In this document: piece by piece, positions 1-7,343 of the stretch | How the letters are laid out: each line of letters starts with the position of its first letter | Position numbering within the stretch: the first letter of the stretch is position 1 | Assembly: GCA_905182485.1 (NCBI GenBank) | Contig: CAJJBO010000016.1 | Coordinates: forward strand, 1 to 44,044 | DNA from: an uncultured Luminiphilus sp. | GTDB taxonomy: Bacteria > Pseudomonadota > Gammaproteobacteria > Pseudomonadales > Halieaceae | Reading direction: 5' to 3' | DNA: 44,044 nucleotides | Position numbers and translations under genes: made by a program | Notes under the pieces: generated by a model | The model's database searches: none | What the model was told of the DNA's origin: nothing | What the model saw: only the letters and a program-made list of their open reading frames with translations

Positions 1-63
1 CGTTACATTTGCTGACAAGAGCAGAAACGAGGTAAAGAGTGCTAGGACGTTAGGTATTCTCAT
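1..63 (-). CDS. Secreted protein, N-terminal fragment (runs off the window)
   Basis: An ATG at position 63 on the minus strand opens a frame that is still open at the window edge. The 21 visible residues begin MRIPNVLALFTSFLLLSA, a short basic start followed by a hydrophobic stretch, so a signal peptide is likely. A purine-rich GGAGGAGA ribosome site lies just upstream. The start overlaps the end of the nuclease gene by 14 bases, so the two are probably co-transcribed. Too little is visible to name a function. Confidence 0.5.
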   Translation of the reverse strand, partial: MRIPNVLALFTSFLLLSANVT

Positions 64-607
64 CTTCTCCTCCACTCCAAGGCGCCATAGGGTTTTCATC
101 AGCCCAAAGTCCTAAGCCTAGCCCCCTGCGCAGACTCCTGACAATCCTCAAGATCACTATCCAGACTTCGCGTAGCGTTCGTACCACCAAGCGTGACCAC
201 TACAGACCATCTCCAGATTCACGTTGAGTCCTTCTGCCGTGTACAGGACTCCGACTAAACGCCCGTACCTGTCAGTGTCCTTCTCCTCAACGAGGATCTT
301 GAGTTTCAATCAGTGCATCCAAAGCACCAGTAGCTTGCTTACCGTAAGGCTGGTCGCGCTCTGGTGTATCAATCCCATGTAAGCGGACACGTGTTTTATC
401 CATGAGGACAATGGTGTCTCCGTCCACAACTCCGTCTACTTTGACCCACTTGGCTTCTTCAGGGACGCCAGCAGCACGGTCGTTTGCGATTGCGATATGA
501 TTTAAGGCAGACCAAAGAATCACCGCTGCCAATGTTGATAGCGATCTCAATCGCTTAAGGCTCGCCCTTTGATCAGCGGCAGAGAAGTTCTGATACCCAT
601 ACATCAT
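50..607 (-). CDS. Secreted thermonuclease-family (SNase) protein, frameshifted
   Basis: Staphylococcal-nuclease-fold protein, about 185 residues when frames are joined. Members cleave DNA/RNA phosphodiester bonds with Ca2+. An N-terminal hydrophobic segment (about residues 22-42) suggests export. The SNase core reads VDGDTIVL then RLHGIDTPERDQPYGKQAT, with the Asp and Arg residues expected in the active site. The first frame stops at 287, but the next frame continues with DRYGRLVGVLYTAEGLNVNL and GHAWWYERYAKS, the classic second half. Two further shifts near 160 and 125-132 lead to LGLWADENPMAPW and a stop at 50-52. Three indels in one otherwise well-conserved gene argue for sequence error. 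The start overlaps the upstream gene in an ATGA. Confidence 0.75.
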
Positions 608-1041
608 GGCTCTTCTTCGTCATTCAAATGGAGCGCCTCGTGCAGCATCACAGATAAAACGGAAGCAAGCCCTAATACAAGAGCAGGAACTAGAGGCTCA
701 AGAGAACTCAAAGCGAGCCCCTCCCAGTTCCACTCAAGCAATCTGCCGACAACACCAAAGCCCATTTTAATTAGCCCTAGTATCGCTAGGACAGAAGTCA
801 AGCCAAAGCCAAGCATCCCATAAGTATAAAGAGGAGTATTTGTTCCAAAGAGAGACTTAACCCAGCTAACGGATGCCGCTTCAGACCTCCGCTTGCGAAA
901 AATCAACCATCCGCCGACCCCTGAGAACGTAACTGCAATGACAGGAACAGCTTCTGGAGGTAAATCAAGCGCACCAGCTAGCGCAAATCCTAAAATCAGC
1001 CATATAGCGAGCTTTATTGGAGAGTCGGGTAGGAGCTTCAT
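604..1041 (-). CDS. Small integral membrane protein of unknown function
   Basis: I do not recognise the family. The 145-residue protein starts at the ATG in an ATGA overlap with the stop of the upstream gene; a TTG four codons earlier is possible but less likely. About four hydrophobic segments can be seen (roughly residues 11-28, 31-49, 72-95 and 110-135), separated by a basic RKRRSE loop, and the tail LNDEEEP is acidic. Its own stop overlaps the nuclease start by four bases. It therefore sits in a translationally coupled chain with the secreted protein upstream and the nuclease downstream. No catalytic motif was seen. Confidence 0.55.
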   Translation of the reverse strand: MKLLPDSPIKLAIWLILGFALAGALDLPPEAVPVIAVTFSGVGGWLIFRKRRSEAASVSWVKSLFGTNTPLYTYGMLGFGLTSVLAILGLIKMGFGVVGRLLEWNWEGLALSSLEPLVPALVLGLASVLSVMLHEALHLNDEEEP

Positions 1042-1478
1042 AACTCGCGGCAATTTGCCGCCGCCACGTCGAAGAATTCATGGTGAACGTGTGCTGAAAC
1101 AAGCAGCTGACCATCCTTATATTCAACACGATAAAAGCTATTGCTAGCTTGGAACTGATAACTCTGCATGGGCGATTTCGCCAGCCTTCCTTTTGAATCA
1201 CATTGGTAACGGCTCAAGCCATCATAGGGCAGAGTGCCATCTCCAAGAGTAGTTATGGCTTGCTGTGGAATAAGCTGCCTACCCTTTAACTTGAACCCAA
1301 ATGGCCGCGTTGACTGCAGAGAATCTACAGAACCGTCCAAATACATACGATGATGCTTGACCACATCACAGATAAAAGCTGTGTCGCAAGCAGAATCAGC
1401 TAACTGCTGTGCCATTAAGTTTGCTGATACAAGCCAAAACGAGATGAGGAGTGTTGGCACAGGGCGGCAAGGTTTCAT
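1038..1478 (-). CDS. Secreted hypothetical protein
   Basis: The protein has 146 residues. The N-terminus (MKPCRPVPTLLISFWLVSA followed by NLMAQ) is a good signal peptide with likely cleavage after MAQ or SANLMA, so it is probably periplasmic. The mature part contains four cysteines (SACDTAFICDV, YQCDSKG, AANCREL) that could form disulfides. No domain was recognised. It starts one base after the stop of the gene upstream and ends in an ATGA overlap with the membrane protein downstream, so it belongs to the same minus-strand transcript as the nuclease. Confidence 0.55.
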   Translation of the reverse strand: MKPCRPVPTLLISFWLVSANLMAQQLADSACDTAFICDVVKHHRMYLDGSVDSLQSTRPFGFKLKGRQLIPQQAITTLGDGTLPYDGLSRYQCDSKGRLAKSPMQSYQFQASNSFYRVEYKDGQLLVSAHVHHEFFDVAAANCREL

Positions 1479-1479
1479 A

Positions 1480-1824
1480 TCAAAGAAAAAATACCATGAA
1501 GTAGATCAATCCCATCACAGGCAGTATGAACGCCCAGATTAAAACTTTACCCACGCCACTAGCTAGAGGCTTCTCAGACGCTACTTCTGTGTCATCGCTG
1601 GCCGCATGTGTTACATCAAATTCAGCCCTCATGATTTCAACACGAAGCTTCAGATAACGAGCCTTTGCAGCGGCATCATCACCACCAGTTTCAGCTATGG
1701 CCTTAGCCCAAAGTCCCTGCCTGATCTGACCAGAAGCAACCTCTTCAGCTGCTAGGGCATACAGCTGTTCCTCAGCTAGCTTGGACGCCGCGAGTTTTGC
1801 TTTGGCTGAAGAGAAGAAGCTCAA
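1480..1824 (-). CDS. Small protein with C-terminal membrane anchor
   Basis: The protein has 114 residues. The N-terminal two thirds are helical and charged, with LYALAAEEVASGQIRQGLWA and AKARYLKLR, a pattern seen in many short gammaproteobacterial hypothetical proteins. A single hydrophobic helix (VLIWAFILPVMGLIYFMVFF) closes the protein. The only start in this frame is a TTG three bases after the stop codon of the upstream gene, with GGATGA before it, which suggests translational coupling. Function unknown. The tail-anchored layout suggests a membrane-associated scaffold or regulator, but that is inference. Confidence 0.5.
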   Translation of the reverse strand: MSFFSSAKAKLAASKLAEEQLYALAAEEVASGQIRQGLWAKAIAETGGDDAAAKARYLKLRVEIMRAEFDVTHAASDDTEVASEKPLASGVGKVLIWAFILPVMGLIYFMVFFL

Positions 1825-1827
1825 GGA

Positions 1828-2136
1828 TTAATCATCCAGCGCGTGTCTTGTTTCAGACGCATCGTAGGTTTTTACATCAATGCTGCGCGGCGGGTATTTT
1901 TCCATAATCCCACTGAAGTGTCCCCATTGCGCAGTTTTGAAGTGGTCTTCGTGTGCTGGGTAGTCTTTGTAGACCTCTGTAGCCACAACAATGTCTGGGT
2001 TGTTCACATCAACGGCAAATAAGAAGTCATCACAGCCCGGTTCCTGAAGAGTGATTTCTACATGCTTCTTGAGTTCAGGCAAGATTTCCTGAATCGTCTC
2101 CTGACCCCAGTCAACTTTTACAGTTACGACGATCAT
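1828..2136 (-). CDS. ABM-fold (antibiotic biosynthesis monooxygenase) family protein
   Basis: A small ferredoxin-like alpha+beta protein of 102 residues, the usual length of the family (PF03992). It begins MIVVTVKVDW and has the family's EPGCDDFLFAVD and VVATEVYKDYPAHEDHFKT segments. Members are often dimeric and act as monooxygenases, haem-degrading enzymes or quinol monooxygenases such as YgiN; the substrate here cannot be told. I chose the internal ATG at 2136 because GGAAGG stands about six bases upstream and the preceding 20 codons look non-coding. It is the first gene of the minus-strand run toward position 1. Confidence 0.7.
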   Translation of the reverse strand: MIVVTVKVDWGQETIQEILPELKKHVEITLQEPGCDDFLFAVDVNNPDIVVATEVYKDYPAHEDHFKTAQWGHFSGIMEKYPPRSIDVKTYDASETRHALDD

Positions 2137-2317
2137 CTCTGCCTTCCACGGAAACTCACGAACCCCAAAGTACCCCACACGCCCCCTCTTTTTCAATCGC
2201 CCACCAAAGACCTCAACTGACCACCTAGTGACGTTCTTGAGTCAGCACCTAACTTGGCAGACTAGTTAGCACAGCGGTGGCATGGAGGGCTGCTGGTAAA
2301 ACATCCTTGTAAGACTA

Positions 2318-2347
2318 AAGGGGCCTGAAATATTGGCTCCTTTTTTT
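2318..2347 (+). terminator. Rho-independent terminator, plus direction
   Basis: The arms AAGGGGCC and GGCTCCTT pair (one G-T wobble) around a 9-base loop and are followed directly by seven T. It is oriented for plus-strand transcripts, yet no plus-strand gene lies upstream. It may terminate a small RNA starting near 2200-2240, or be an antisense terminator. Confidence 0.6.
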
Positions 2348-2510
2348 ATTCAGGTGTATGTTTGTGGGCACCTATTGGTGTTGTTGCTTCAATAACACCA
2401 TGGAACTTCCCAATTGCCATGATCACAAGAATCAAAGCTCCTAAACAAACAAAAAATCCCACGCCAAAGTCTTTGTCCCTATGATCAGTCTGCTCGCCAG
2501 TTTTTGGATC
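2346..2510 (-). CDS. Small single-span membrane protein, start codon unclear
   Basis: An open frame of about 54 codons that has protein-like character: a charged N-terminus (DPKTGEQTDHRDKDF), one clear transmembrane segment (VGFFVCLGALILVIMAIG) and a polar His-containing tail ending HKHTPE. A strong ribosome site, AAGGAGGA, lies immediately upstream, but no ATG/GTG/TTG stands at the right distance; the first in-frame candidates are a GTG at residue 17 and an ATG inside the membrane span. A base error in the start codon would explain this. The frame begins just after the regulator gene on the same strand. Function unknown. Confidence 0.35.
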   Translation of the reverse strand, partial: DPKTGEQTDHRDKDFGVGFFVCLGALILVIMAIGKFHGVIEATTPIGAHKHTPE

Positions 2511-2526
2511 TTCCTCCTTACTACAC

Positions 2527-3153
2527 CTACAGTGGACCTATAACGTCGTCATCAAGATGTATAACATCGTCATCAAGATATATGTCGCAATAGCCCTCCA
2601 AAACAAAAGGTTCGACGAACTCGTTGATCCGTTGAGCCGCATAAGAGCATTGAACAGCGAAACACTTGGGGCCAAAGGGATAAGTATTCAGATGCTCGCG
2701 CGATAACTCCTGCTCCATAACACTCTTAAGATAGGGAGCAAGACCTGCAAACTTACTCTCAACAGTTAAAGCTAGGGAAGGCTCGAAGCCCGCAAGACTC
2801 TGAAGCAATTGCTGTTCGTGTTTATCTATATCAGTTGTAACTCCCATCGTCACAAATGACCTTTCGTTAAAACGACCCCTCAACAGATAAAAATCTTCAC
2901 CTGATTGAAACGAATGTGACAAGCCTGGAATTTGCACGCCTGTCTCCGCCATTGAAACTTGCGTGATCTTCAGCAACTGGAGAAAGTAGCCAATAGAAGG
3001 GGTATCAGGTTGTTTTAGAGAAAACCATTGAGAGACCCGGCTTTGGGTCAGGGAGAGCTGTTTTGCGATCTGCGTTTGGGTAAGACGCTTACTCGCCATC
3101 GCCGCGCGAATTACCGGAGCTGCGCGCCTCCAATCTTGAATTTCCATAACCAT
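2527..3153 (-). CDS. XRE/HTH-type DNA-binding regulator
   Basis: A protein of about 208 residues. The N-terminus carries a helix-turn-helix: LTQTQIAKQLSLTQSRVSQW, about residues 24-43, a lambda-repressor-like fold that probably binds DNA. The rest (EDFYLLRGRFNERSFVTMGV and onward) is not recognised and may be a sensing or dimerisation domain. Of three clustered ATGs I prefer the second (3153), since GGAG lies six bases before it. The C-terminus carries a 21-base tandem duplication giving LDDDVIH/LDDDVIG, an acidic tail. It heads the minus-strand accessory block and may regulate it. No integrase or toxin is adjacent. Confidence 0.6.
   Translation of the reverse strand: MVMEIQDWRRAAPVIRAAMASKRLTQTQIAKQLSLTQSRVSQWFSLKQPDTPSIGYFLQLLKITQVSMAETGVQIPGLSHSFQSGEDFYLLRGRFNERSFVTMGVTTDIDKHEQQLLQSLAGFEPSLALTVESKFAGLAPYLKSVMEQELSREHLNTYPFGPKCFAVQCSYAAQRINEFVEPFVLEGYCDIYLDDDVIHLDDDVIGPL
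2541..2582. repeat. Two-copy 21-bp tandem repeat in the regulator's C-terminus
   Basis: Two consecutive 21-base units sharing the core TCGTCATCAAGAT, with two mismatches. The period is seven codons, so the duplication stays in frame and repeats LDDDVI at the end of the HTH protein. Confidence 0.8.
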
Positions 3154-3579
3154 AAAAAACTCCATAAATCCAATGAGGACACATGCTCAGGACTCTTAGA
3201 ATCCTGTGCATATCTAGAATTGATTTATGGGCGTTTGTTGCACTGGATAGATTTTCCAGTGCCGCATGATGTTGAGCTTTAAGTGTGTCCTCATGCCACA
3301 CACTCTCTAGGGCCGCCGTGCCACGGGCGCTCACCCATCCTCGAGGACTTCAAGTTTAGGCTCCTCGCCAGCAATTTACAAAGAATATATTTCGCACGAT
3401 GACAGCCCTGAGGCTAGCGGCGCCTCCATTTTCAAAGTCCAGCTTTTAAGTGTGTCAGCAGGATCATCTGTATTAACGACAGGCGTTTACCCCCCCCGCC
3501 CCTTGAGATACACCCCACCCCACAGGCTCTGCGTACGAACAAATTGTCGTAAGAAACTGTCGTCCACCCGCTTCGCGGT
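3154..3579. other. Non-coding gap between regulator and tRNA block
   Basis: No convincing gene was seen. Two near-identical copies of AGCTTTAAGTGTGTC stand at 3275-3289 and 3441-3456 (the second has one extra T). A C-rich run lies around 3490-3505. The promoter of the minus-strand regulator should lie near 3160-3230, but no clear -35/-10 pair was identified. The gap marks the change from the lower-GC left block to the GC-richer right part. Confidence 0.4.
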
Positions 3580-3624
3580 AGATATAAAAAAGGCCCGCCT
3601 TTGGCGAGCCTTTTTTTTATATCT
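3580..3624. terminator. Bidirectional terminator downstream of tRNA-Asp
   Basis: A long inverted repeat: the left arm AGATATAAAAAAGGC plus CGCC, a TTT loop, then GGCG and GCC followed by eight T and ATATCT. The A-run and T-run make it work in both directions. It lies two bases beyond the 3' end of tRNA-Asp and most likely ends the minus-strand tRNA transcript. Confidence 0.9.
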
Positions 3625-3625
3625 A

Positions 3626-3702
3626 TGGCGGAGCGGACGGGACTCGAACCCGCGACCCCCGGCGTGACAGGCCGGTATTCTAACCAACTGAACTACCGCT
3701 CC
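3626..3702 (-). tRNA. tRNA-Asp (anticodon GTC)
   Basis: The minus-strand sequence folds as a 77-base tRNA. The acceptor stem starts GGAGCGG, the D arm is AGTTCAGTTGGTTAGAAT, the anticodon loop contains CTGTCAC with GTC, the T arm is GCGGGTTCGAGTCCCGT, and the 3' CCA is encoded. It is downstream of tRNA-Val on the same strand, about 50 bases away, probably in one transcript. Confidence 0.97.
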
Positions 3703-3752
3703 AGGTAGACGATGCGATGCATCGGTTGCGCTTGACGTTCTCTCGAAAATAA

Positions 3753-3828
3753 TGGTGGGTGATGACGGGATCGAACCGCCGACCCTCTGCTTGTAAGGCA
3801 GATGCTCTCCCAGCTGAGCTAATCACCC
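3753..3828 (-). tRNA. tRNA-Val (anticodon TAC)
   Basis: A 76-base minus-strand tRNA. The acceptor starts GGGTGAT, the D arm is TAGCTCAGCTGGGAGAGC, the anticodon loop CTTACAA has TAC, the T arm is GGCGGTTCGATCCCGTC, and CCA is encoded at the 3' end. It is first in a Val-Asp tRNA pair. Confidence 0.97.
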
Positions 3829-3977
3829 CACGTCAAGAGATGCGCATTATAGGGATCACTGTCTATGTGTCAATGCGCTTTCAGGTGCTTTTGGGGTCGC
3901 TGACAGGCATCGCCCAACGAATTAAACCGTGTAAACTCCCGCCGTGATTTCGCGAGCGCCCCTGTGGAGGTGTGCCA

Positions 3978-4333
3978 ATGGAGCTATACAAAGACTTTCA
4001 GTTCGAGGCGGCCCACCTTTTGCCCCATGTGCCCGAGGGGCATAAGTGCGCGCGCCTGCACGGCCACTCCTTCTGGGTCCGATTGACCATCAGCGGCGAA
4101 GTGAACCCTCAAACTGGCTGGATCATGGATTTTGATGTGATCAAGCAAGCGTTTGCGCCGCTATATGAGCAGCTCGATCACCATTACCTCAACGACGTAC
4201 CCGGTTTAGAGAATCCCACCAGTGAAAATCTAGCCACTGGATCTGGCAACGACTGAAGCCCAGCCTTCCCGAACTGACCGAAGTCGAAATCAAAGAGACC
4301 TGCAACACCGGCTGTCGGTATCGTGGGCCTTAA
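3978..4333 (+). CDS. queD: 6-carboxytetrahydropterin synthase QueD, frameshifted
   Basis: QueD converts 7,8-dihydroneopterin triphosphate to 6-carboxy-tetrahydropterin in queuosine biosynthesis. The PTPS fold is clear: FEAAHLLP supplies the first Zn-binding His, and [10 protein letters not shown] holds the catalytic Cys and the other two Zn-binding His. DFDVIKQAF and LDHHYLND follow as expected. The frame stops early at 4256, but after a one-base shift near 4230-4240 it continues [23 protein letters not shown] and stops at 4331-4333, giving the family length of about 118 residues. The ATG at 3978 has TGGAGG seven bases upstream. It stands alone, divergent from the tRNA pair. Confidence 0.88.
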
Positions 4334-4456
4334 AAGCACCGCGACCCCTATTTTTTAAAAAAAAGCGTGCTAGGGGATATACGAGAGCAGAGATCTGTAG
4401 TAGCACCTGCCAACTTCTTATGCACACCATCCGCTGGCGATTCAATTTTACGCCGG

Positions 4457-4499
4457 TTATGACGCACATTACACAACATGCCTCACAGGTACGTCATAA
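4457..4499. repeat. 8-bp perfect inverted repeat TTATGACG / CGTCATAA
   Basis: The arms at 4457-4464 and 4492-4499 are exact reverse complements with a 27-base spacer. It lies directly before the AT-rich stretch of the gap. Function unknown. Confidence 0.6.
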
Positions 4500-4594
4500 G
4501 TATATGTTTTTAATAGTATATTACATTTTGGTTAAAATTTGACCAATCTATCGGAGTGCACTGTTTCTCGGTCTTAAGTAGCGGGGTAAACAAA

Positions 4595-4629
4595 TTATCC
4601 AACGTGTTATCCACAGAAACTGTGGACAC
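4595..4629. promoter_or_regulatory. Cluster of DnaA-box-like sites
   Basis: TTATCCACA at 4607-4615 is a perfect consensus DnaA box. TTATCCAAC at 4595-4603 matches 7 of 9 positions in the same orientation. TGTGGACAC at 4621-4629 is a 7 of 9 match on the other strand. The last two boxes form the palindrome TCCACAGaaaCTGTGGA. No dnaA, dnaN or gidA gene is near, so this could be a DnaA-titration or regulatory site, or chance. Confidence 0.45.
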
Positions 4630-4680
4630 TTTTGATGAAAGAGCACCGTCACACGAAGTCCTGACGGAACCGATGGCAAC

Positions 4681-5450
4681 TCACGCTGTGAAGTGGCGCA
4701 TCACTTGATCACAAAAAGCAGTGGGTTGGTCCGTATGAAGCCAATGGCCCGCGCCTGTGCAGTGAGACCAAGACGGCTGGCCGAGAACCATTTTGTCATG
4801 GCGCTTTCGTGCTCAGCTCTGACATAGTCCGAATCGGCGCCACGCAGAAACAGTGTTTGGCCTGTGAAAACGTGTTCAAAAGCAGGCGCCGCGCAGAGCC
4901 GGGCGTACCCCCTCAGCAGCCCCTGAACATTAAAGCGCCAATCATAGGCCCCCGCTCTCCTCTCCAAACCCATCAACAAATATCCCCTCACCCCGGGGTC
5001 CTCGATCAAGCCGGCCAAGACCTCGCCCGCCGCCTGCCGCGATTGACAGCCAGCCTCCACTACCTGCAGAAGCGCATCAAAGACCTCAGAGTGCTGCCCG
5101 GCGTAGGCAGCGGGCGCGATATCGGCGACCACCAATCGGTTGACCAGCGACGCATGACTCAGCGCTAATTGCATCGCGACCTTGCCACCCAAGGAATGCC
5201 CCACAATATGCGCGCTGGAGATGTCTGATTCACTCATCCACAGCACAATCGCCCGGGCATAATGTGTCAAAGAAGCCTCATCCAACCATAACGAGCGGCC
5301 ATGATCGGGCAAATCAAGACAATGCACCCTAAACTCGGCCTCTAAGCCTCTGGCGATACCCCGGAGGTTACTGCCTTGCCCAAAGAGGCCATGGAGTAAC
5401 AGCACATCGGGGCCCTGCCCTGAGGTGCTCGCGTAAATCGTTGTGTTCAT
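4681..5450 (-). CDS. YbfF-like alpha/beta hydrolase (esterase), frameshifted
   Basis: A serine hydrolase of about 255 residues that would cleave esters or acyl-CoA in the cytoplasm. It has the LLHGLFGQGSNLR oxyanion region, the nucleophile elbow GHSLGG and DIAPAAYAG, the arrangement of the YbfF family. The acidic residue lies in FLRGADSDYV. The open frame loses the end of the protein (stop at 4701), but a shift near 4755-4760 restores GAGHWLHTDQP with the catalytic His and a stop at 4681-4683. I chose the ATG at 5450 because AAAAGGAG lies about 9 bases upstream. It is divergent from the lipoprotein gene at 5503, with about 50 bases between starts. Confidence 0.82.
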
Positions 5451-5502
5451 CCGCGATTCTCCTTTTGGTAGCATAGGCCCTCCGACCAATAGGAATCATA
5501 AA

Positions 5503-6325
5503 ATGTCAGGGCACTCTCTGTTACGACTCCCGCGGCAACTGCGTCAAGCGGCACTGGGGCTCACACTCCGTCGCCTCACCATTGCGACGACCCTGATGAC
5601 GATGCTTGTGGCCTGCGGATCAGCCACCGTGGGTGGAGGGTACAACGTCACCACCCCCACCAATATCTTCGACGAAGCGCTCTTTGGCCAACTCGAGAGC
5701 AACGTTGTCGTTATTGCCAACGTGAATCTCGGTGGGCCGTCGCGCAACTATCTCAAAAAACGTGAGCTGTTTGTCGATCAGCGTGTCGAGGAATACCTTG
5801 AAGGTGCCGGCTACACCGTCAGGCCGCAGCGAGAATTCGCGCAACGCTGGAGTAATGCGATCTTAATTTATGGAGACCCCATTGACCCCACCACTGGGCG
5901 AGTCAATCAAAAATCATTCATTCAAATCGTGCAAGCTATTATGAATCCAGGAAAGGTTTTTGATTTAAATTAGTCTCAATAGAATCATATGAAAAAGATA
6001 TTTATTACGAGAAAATTATTAAGATCTTGTGAGGATAAAGCGCAAGCCCGCTATTCAGGGCGCGGGTAGTGGCGTAACCTCAGAGTTTGATTGGTCTCGC
6101 GCAGTCGCCGCAGCCTCTATGCGCATTGCATGGTTTAACATGGACTTGGGTCGCGTGTTCTCAGGAGAAGGTGGTATGGAGGTCACCGATGCGGTCGACA
6201 CCCGCAGCGGAACGGCTTTTGTGCGGCGCAGAGATGTATTGGAAAACGAAAATCACATCGACGAGGGTCTTGCCATCGCCCTGCATCCCGCCATCCCGAT
6301 GAAGAACTGGCCTGGCAATCCATAA
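5503..6325 (+). CDS. Lipoprotein of unknown function, interrupted
   Basis: The N-terminus ends in a lipobox (MTMLVACGS), so it is probably an outer-membrane or periplasmic lipoprotein. The first 157 codons are protein-like, with VVVIANVNLGGPSRNYLKK and a VDQRVEEYLEGAGYTV segment. The frame then stops at 5973 inside an AT-rich stretch. From 6029 another frame carries on with EFDWSRAVAAASMRIAWFNM, GTAFVRRRDVLENENHIDEG and PMKNWPGNP before a stop at 6325. The two parts have similar composition and may be one gene whose middle has been replaced or lost. AGGAATC precedes the ATG by a proper distance. I do not recognise the family. Confidence 0.5.
5936..6036. other. AT-rich segment breaking the lipoprotein gene
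   Basis: About 26 of 100 bases are G or C, against well over half on both sides. It contains stops in all three plus frames and ATATGAAAAAGATATTTATT-like sequence. No inverted ends or target duplication was seen. Confidence 0.5.
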
Positions 6326-6365
6326 TCGAGACAGAGAACCTAGGCTGAGACTCTAGACCGGGAAC

Positions 6366-7343
6366 TTAGGCCAACACCTCTAGACCGCGCTCTATGCACC
6401 ACATAGCCGACAATGCACCTAGTGTGTATACCGGCACGGGGCGCCACACACTGATCCTGGGCCCGACCAATCGGGCTCCGATCGCGGCCACCACTACCAG
6501 CAGCGCAATAAAAGCCAGTTGGCCCAGCTCGATACCCACATTAAAAAACAGTAGCGCAAGAGGAATATTAGATTGCGGCAATCCCGTCTCTGCCAGCGCA
6601 CCTGCAAACCCCATGCCGTGCAACAAGCCAAAGAGACTGGCCAGCCACCAAGGTTGCCGCCAGAGGCGTCCGCCCACATCTCCGCGAGCCAATTCAACGG
6701 CAAGCACAAAAATTGACAATGCAATCATGAACTCCACCAGCGAGACCGGGTAGTCAAAGACGCCAAGCGTGACCATCGCCAATGTCACGCTGTGTCCCAG
6801 CGTGAACGCAGTGACCGTATAAATGAGTCGGCGGTTCCACCCCACCAACAGCAACAAGCCCATGACAAATAAGAGATGATCTGGTCCTGCCCAGATGTGC
6901 TCAGCACCCAGCCAGCTGTAATCAAGCATGAAATTGCTTGGGGTGCCCTCAGTAGGCACCAAAAAAGACGGCTGATCGGCGGTGAACACTGCCTGATGAA
7001 AAACATCCTCGGCCAGATAGACTCTCAATAAGGCAGATGACTGATTCTCACCTAAACCACTGACCGATACCGTCTTGCCCACTATACCGCCGGGACAGGT
7101 CAGCTGTATTTGCCGCAACATGCCCGTCCCTTCTTGGATCCAGGGAGACTCAGAAGTGCGTTTACAATCGGGGGGGAACTGCGGCTCAATGGGTGTCGCC
7201 GACACTTTCTGTGCTGGCGTTTTCCAAGTTGCTGTCAAGCCATTATCCGAGAGTTGCCGAACCTCTAACAATGACGGCGCAAAGCGATGCGCACCCGCTT
7301 CTACCGACAACAATAGTGTGAGGACACAGAGCAGGTACCTCAT
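6366..7343 (-). CDS. HupE/UreJ family membrane protein
   Basis: 325 residues, intact. A signal peptide (to about residue 18, cleaving near GAHRF) leads an extracytoplasmic domain of about 130 residues. About six membrane helices follow, with the HupE/UreJ_2 signatures GAEHIWAGPDHLLFV, FTLGHSVTLA, GLLHGMGFAGAL and FFNVGIELGQL. The conserved His/Asp/Glu suggest metal handling; relatives were linked to nickel or cobalt uptake, but this long subfamily has no fixed substrate. Its start overlaps the stop of the parvulin-like gene by four bases, and the two families are commonly neighbours. No urease or hydrogenase genes are near. Confidence 0.85.
   Translation of the reverse strand: MRYLLCVLTLLLSVEAGAHRFAPSLLEVRQLSDNGLTATWKTPAQKVSATPIEPQFPPDCKRTSESPWIQEGTGMLRQIQLTCPGGIVGKTVSVSGLGENQSSALLRVYLAEDVFHQAVFTADQPSFLVPTEGTPSNFMLDYSWLGAEHIWAGPDHLLFVMGLLLLVGWNRRLIYTVTAFTLGHSVTLAMVTLGVFDYPVSLVEFMIALSIFVLAVELARGDVGGRLWRQPWWLASLFGLLHGMGFAGALAETGLPQSNIPLALLFFNVGIELGQLAFIALLVVVAAIGARLVGPRISVWRPVPVYTLGALSAMWCIERGLEVLA

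Larger units (their letters stand above)
4334..4680. other. Gene-free gap with AT-rich core and inverted repeats
   Basis: No gene is supported. It contains CCCCTA/TAGGGG arms (4345-4350, 4371-4376) enclosing a T-run/A-run, which may end queD, then a TTATGACG/CGTCATAA inverted repeat. An AT-rich stretch follows at about 4494-4555 (roughly a quarter G+C), and a cluster of DnaA-box-like 9-mers lies at 4595-4629. Both flanking genes end here (convergent), so promoters for them are not expected, which makes the AT-rich element harder to explain. Confidence 0.5.

Noticed and set aside
4595..4629. Chromosomal origin oriC
   Set aside because: Only one perfect DnaA box and no dnaA, dnaN, gidA or parAB genes near; kept as a regulatory/titration candidate only.
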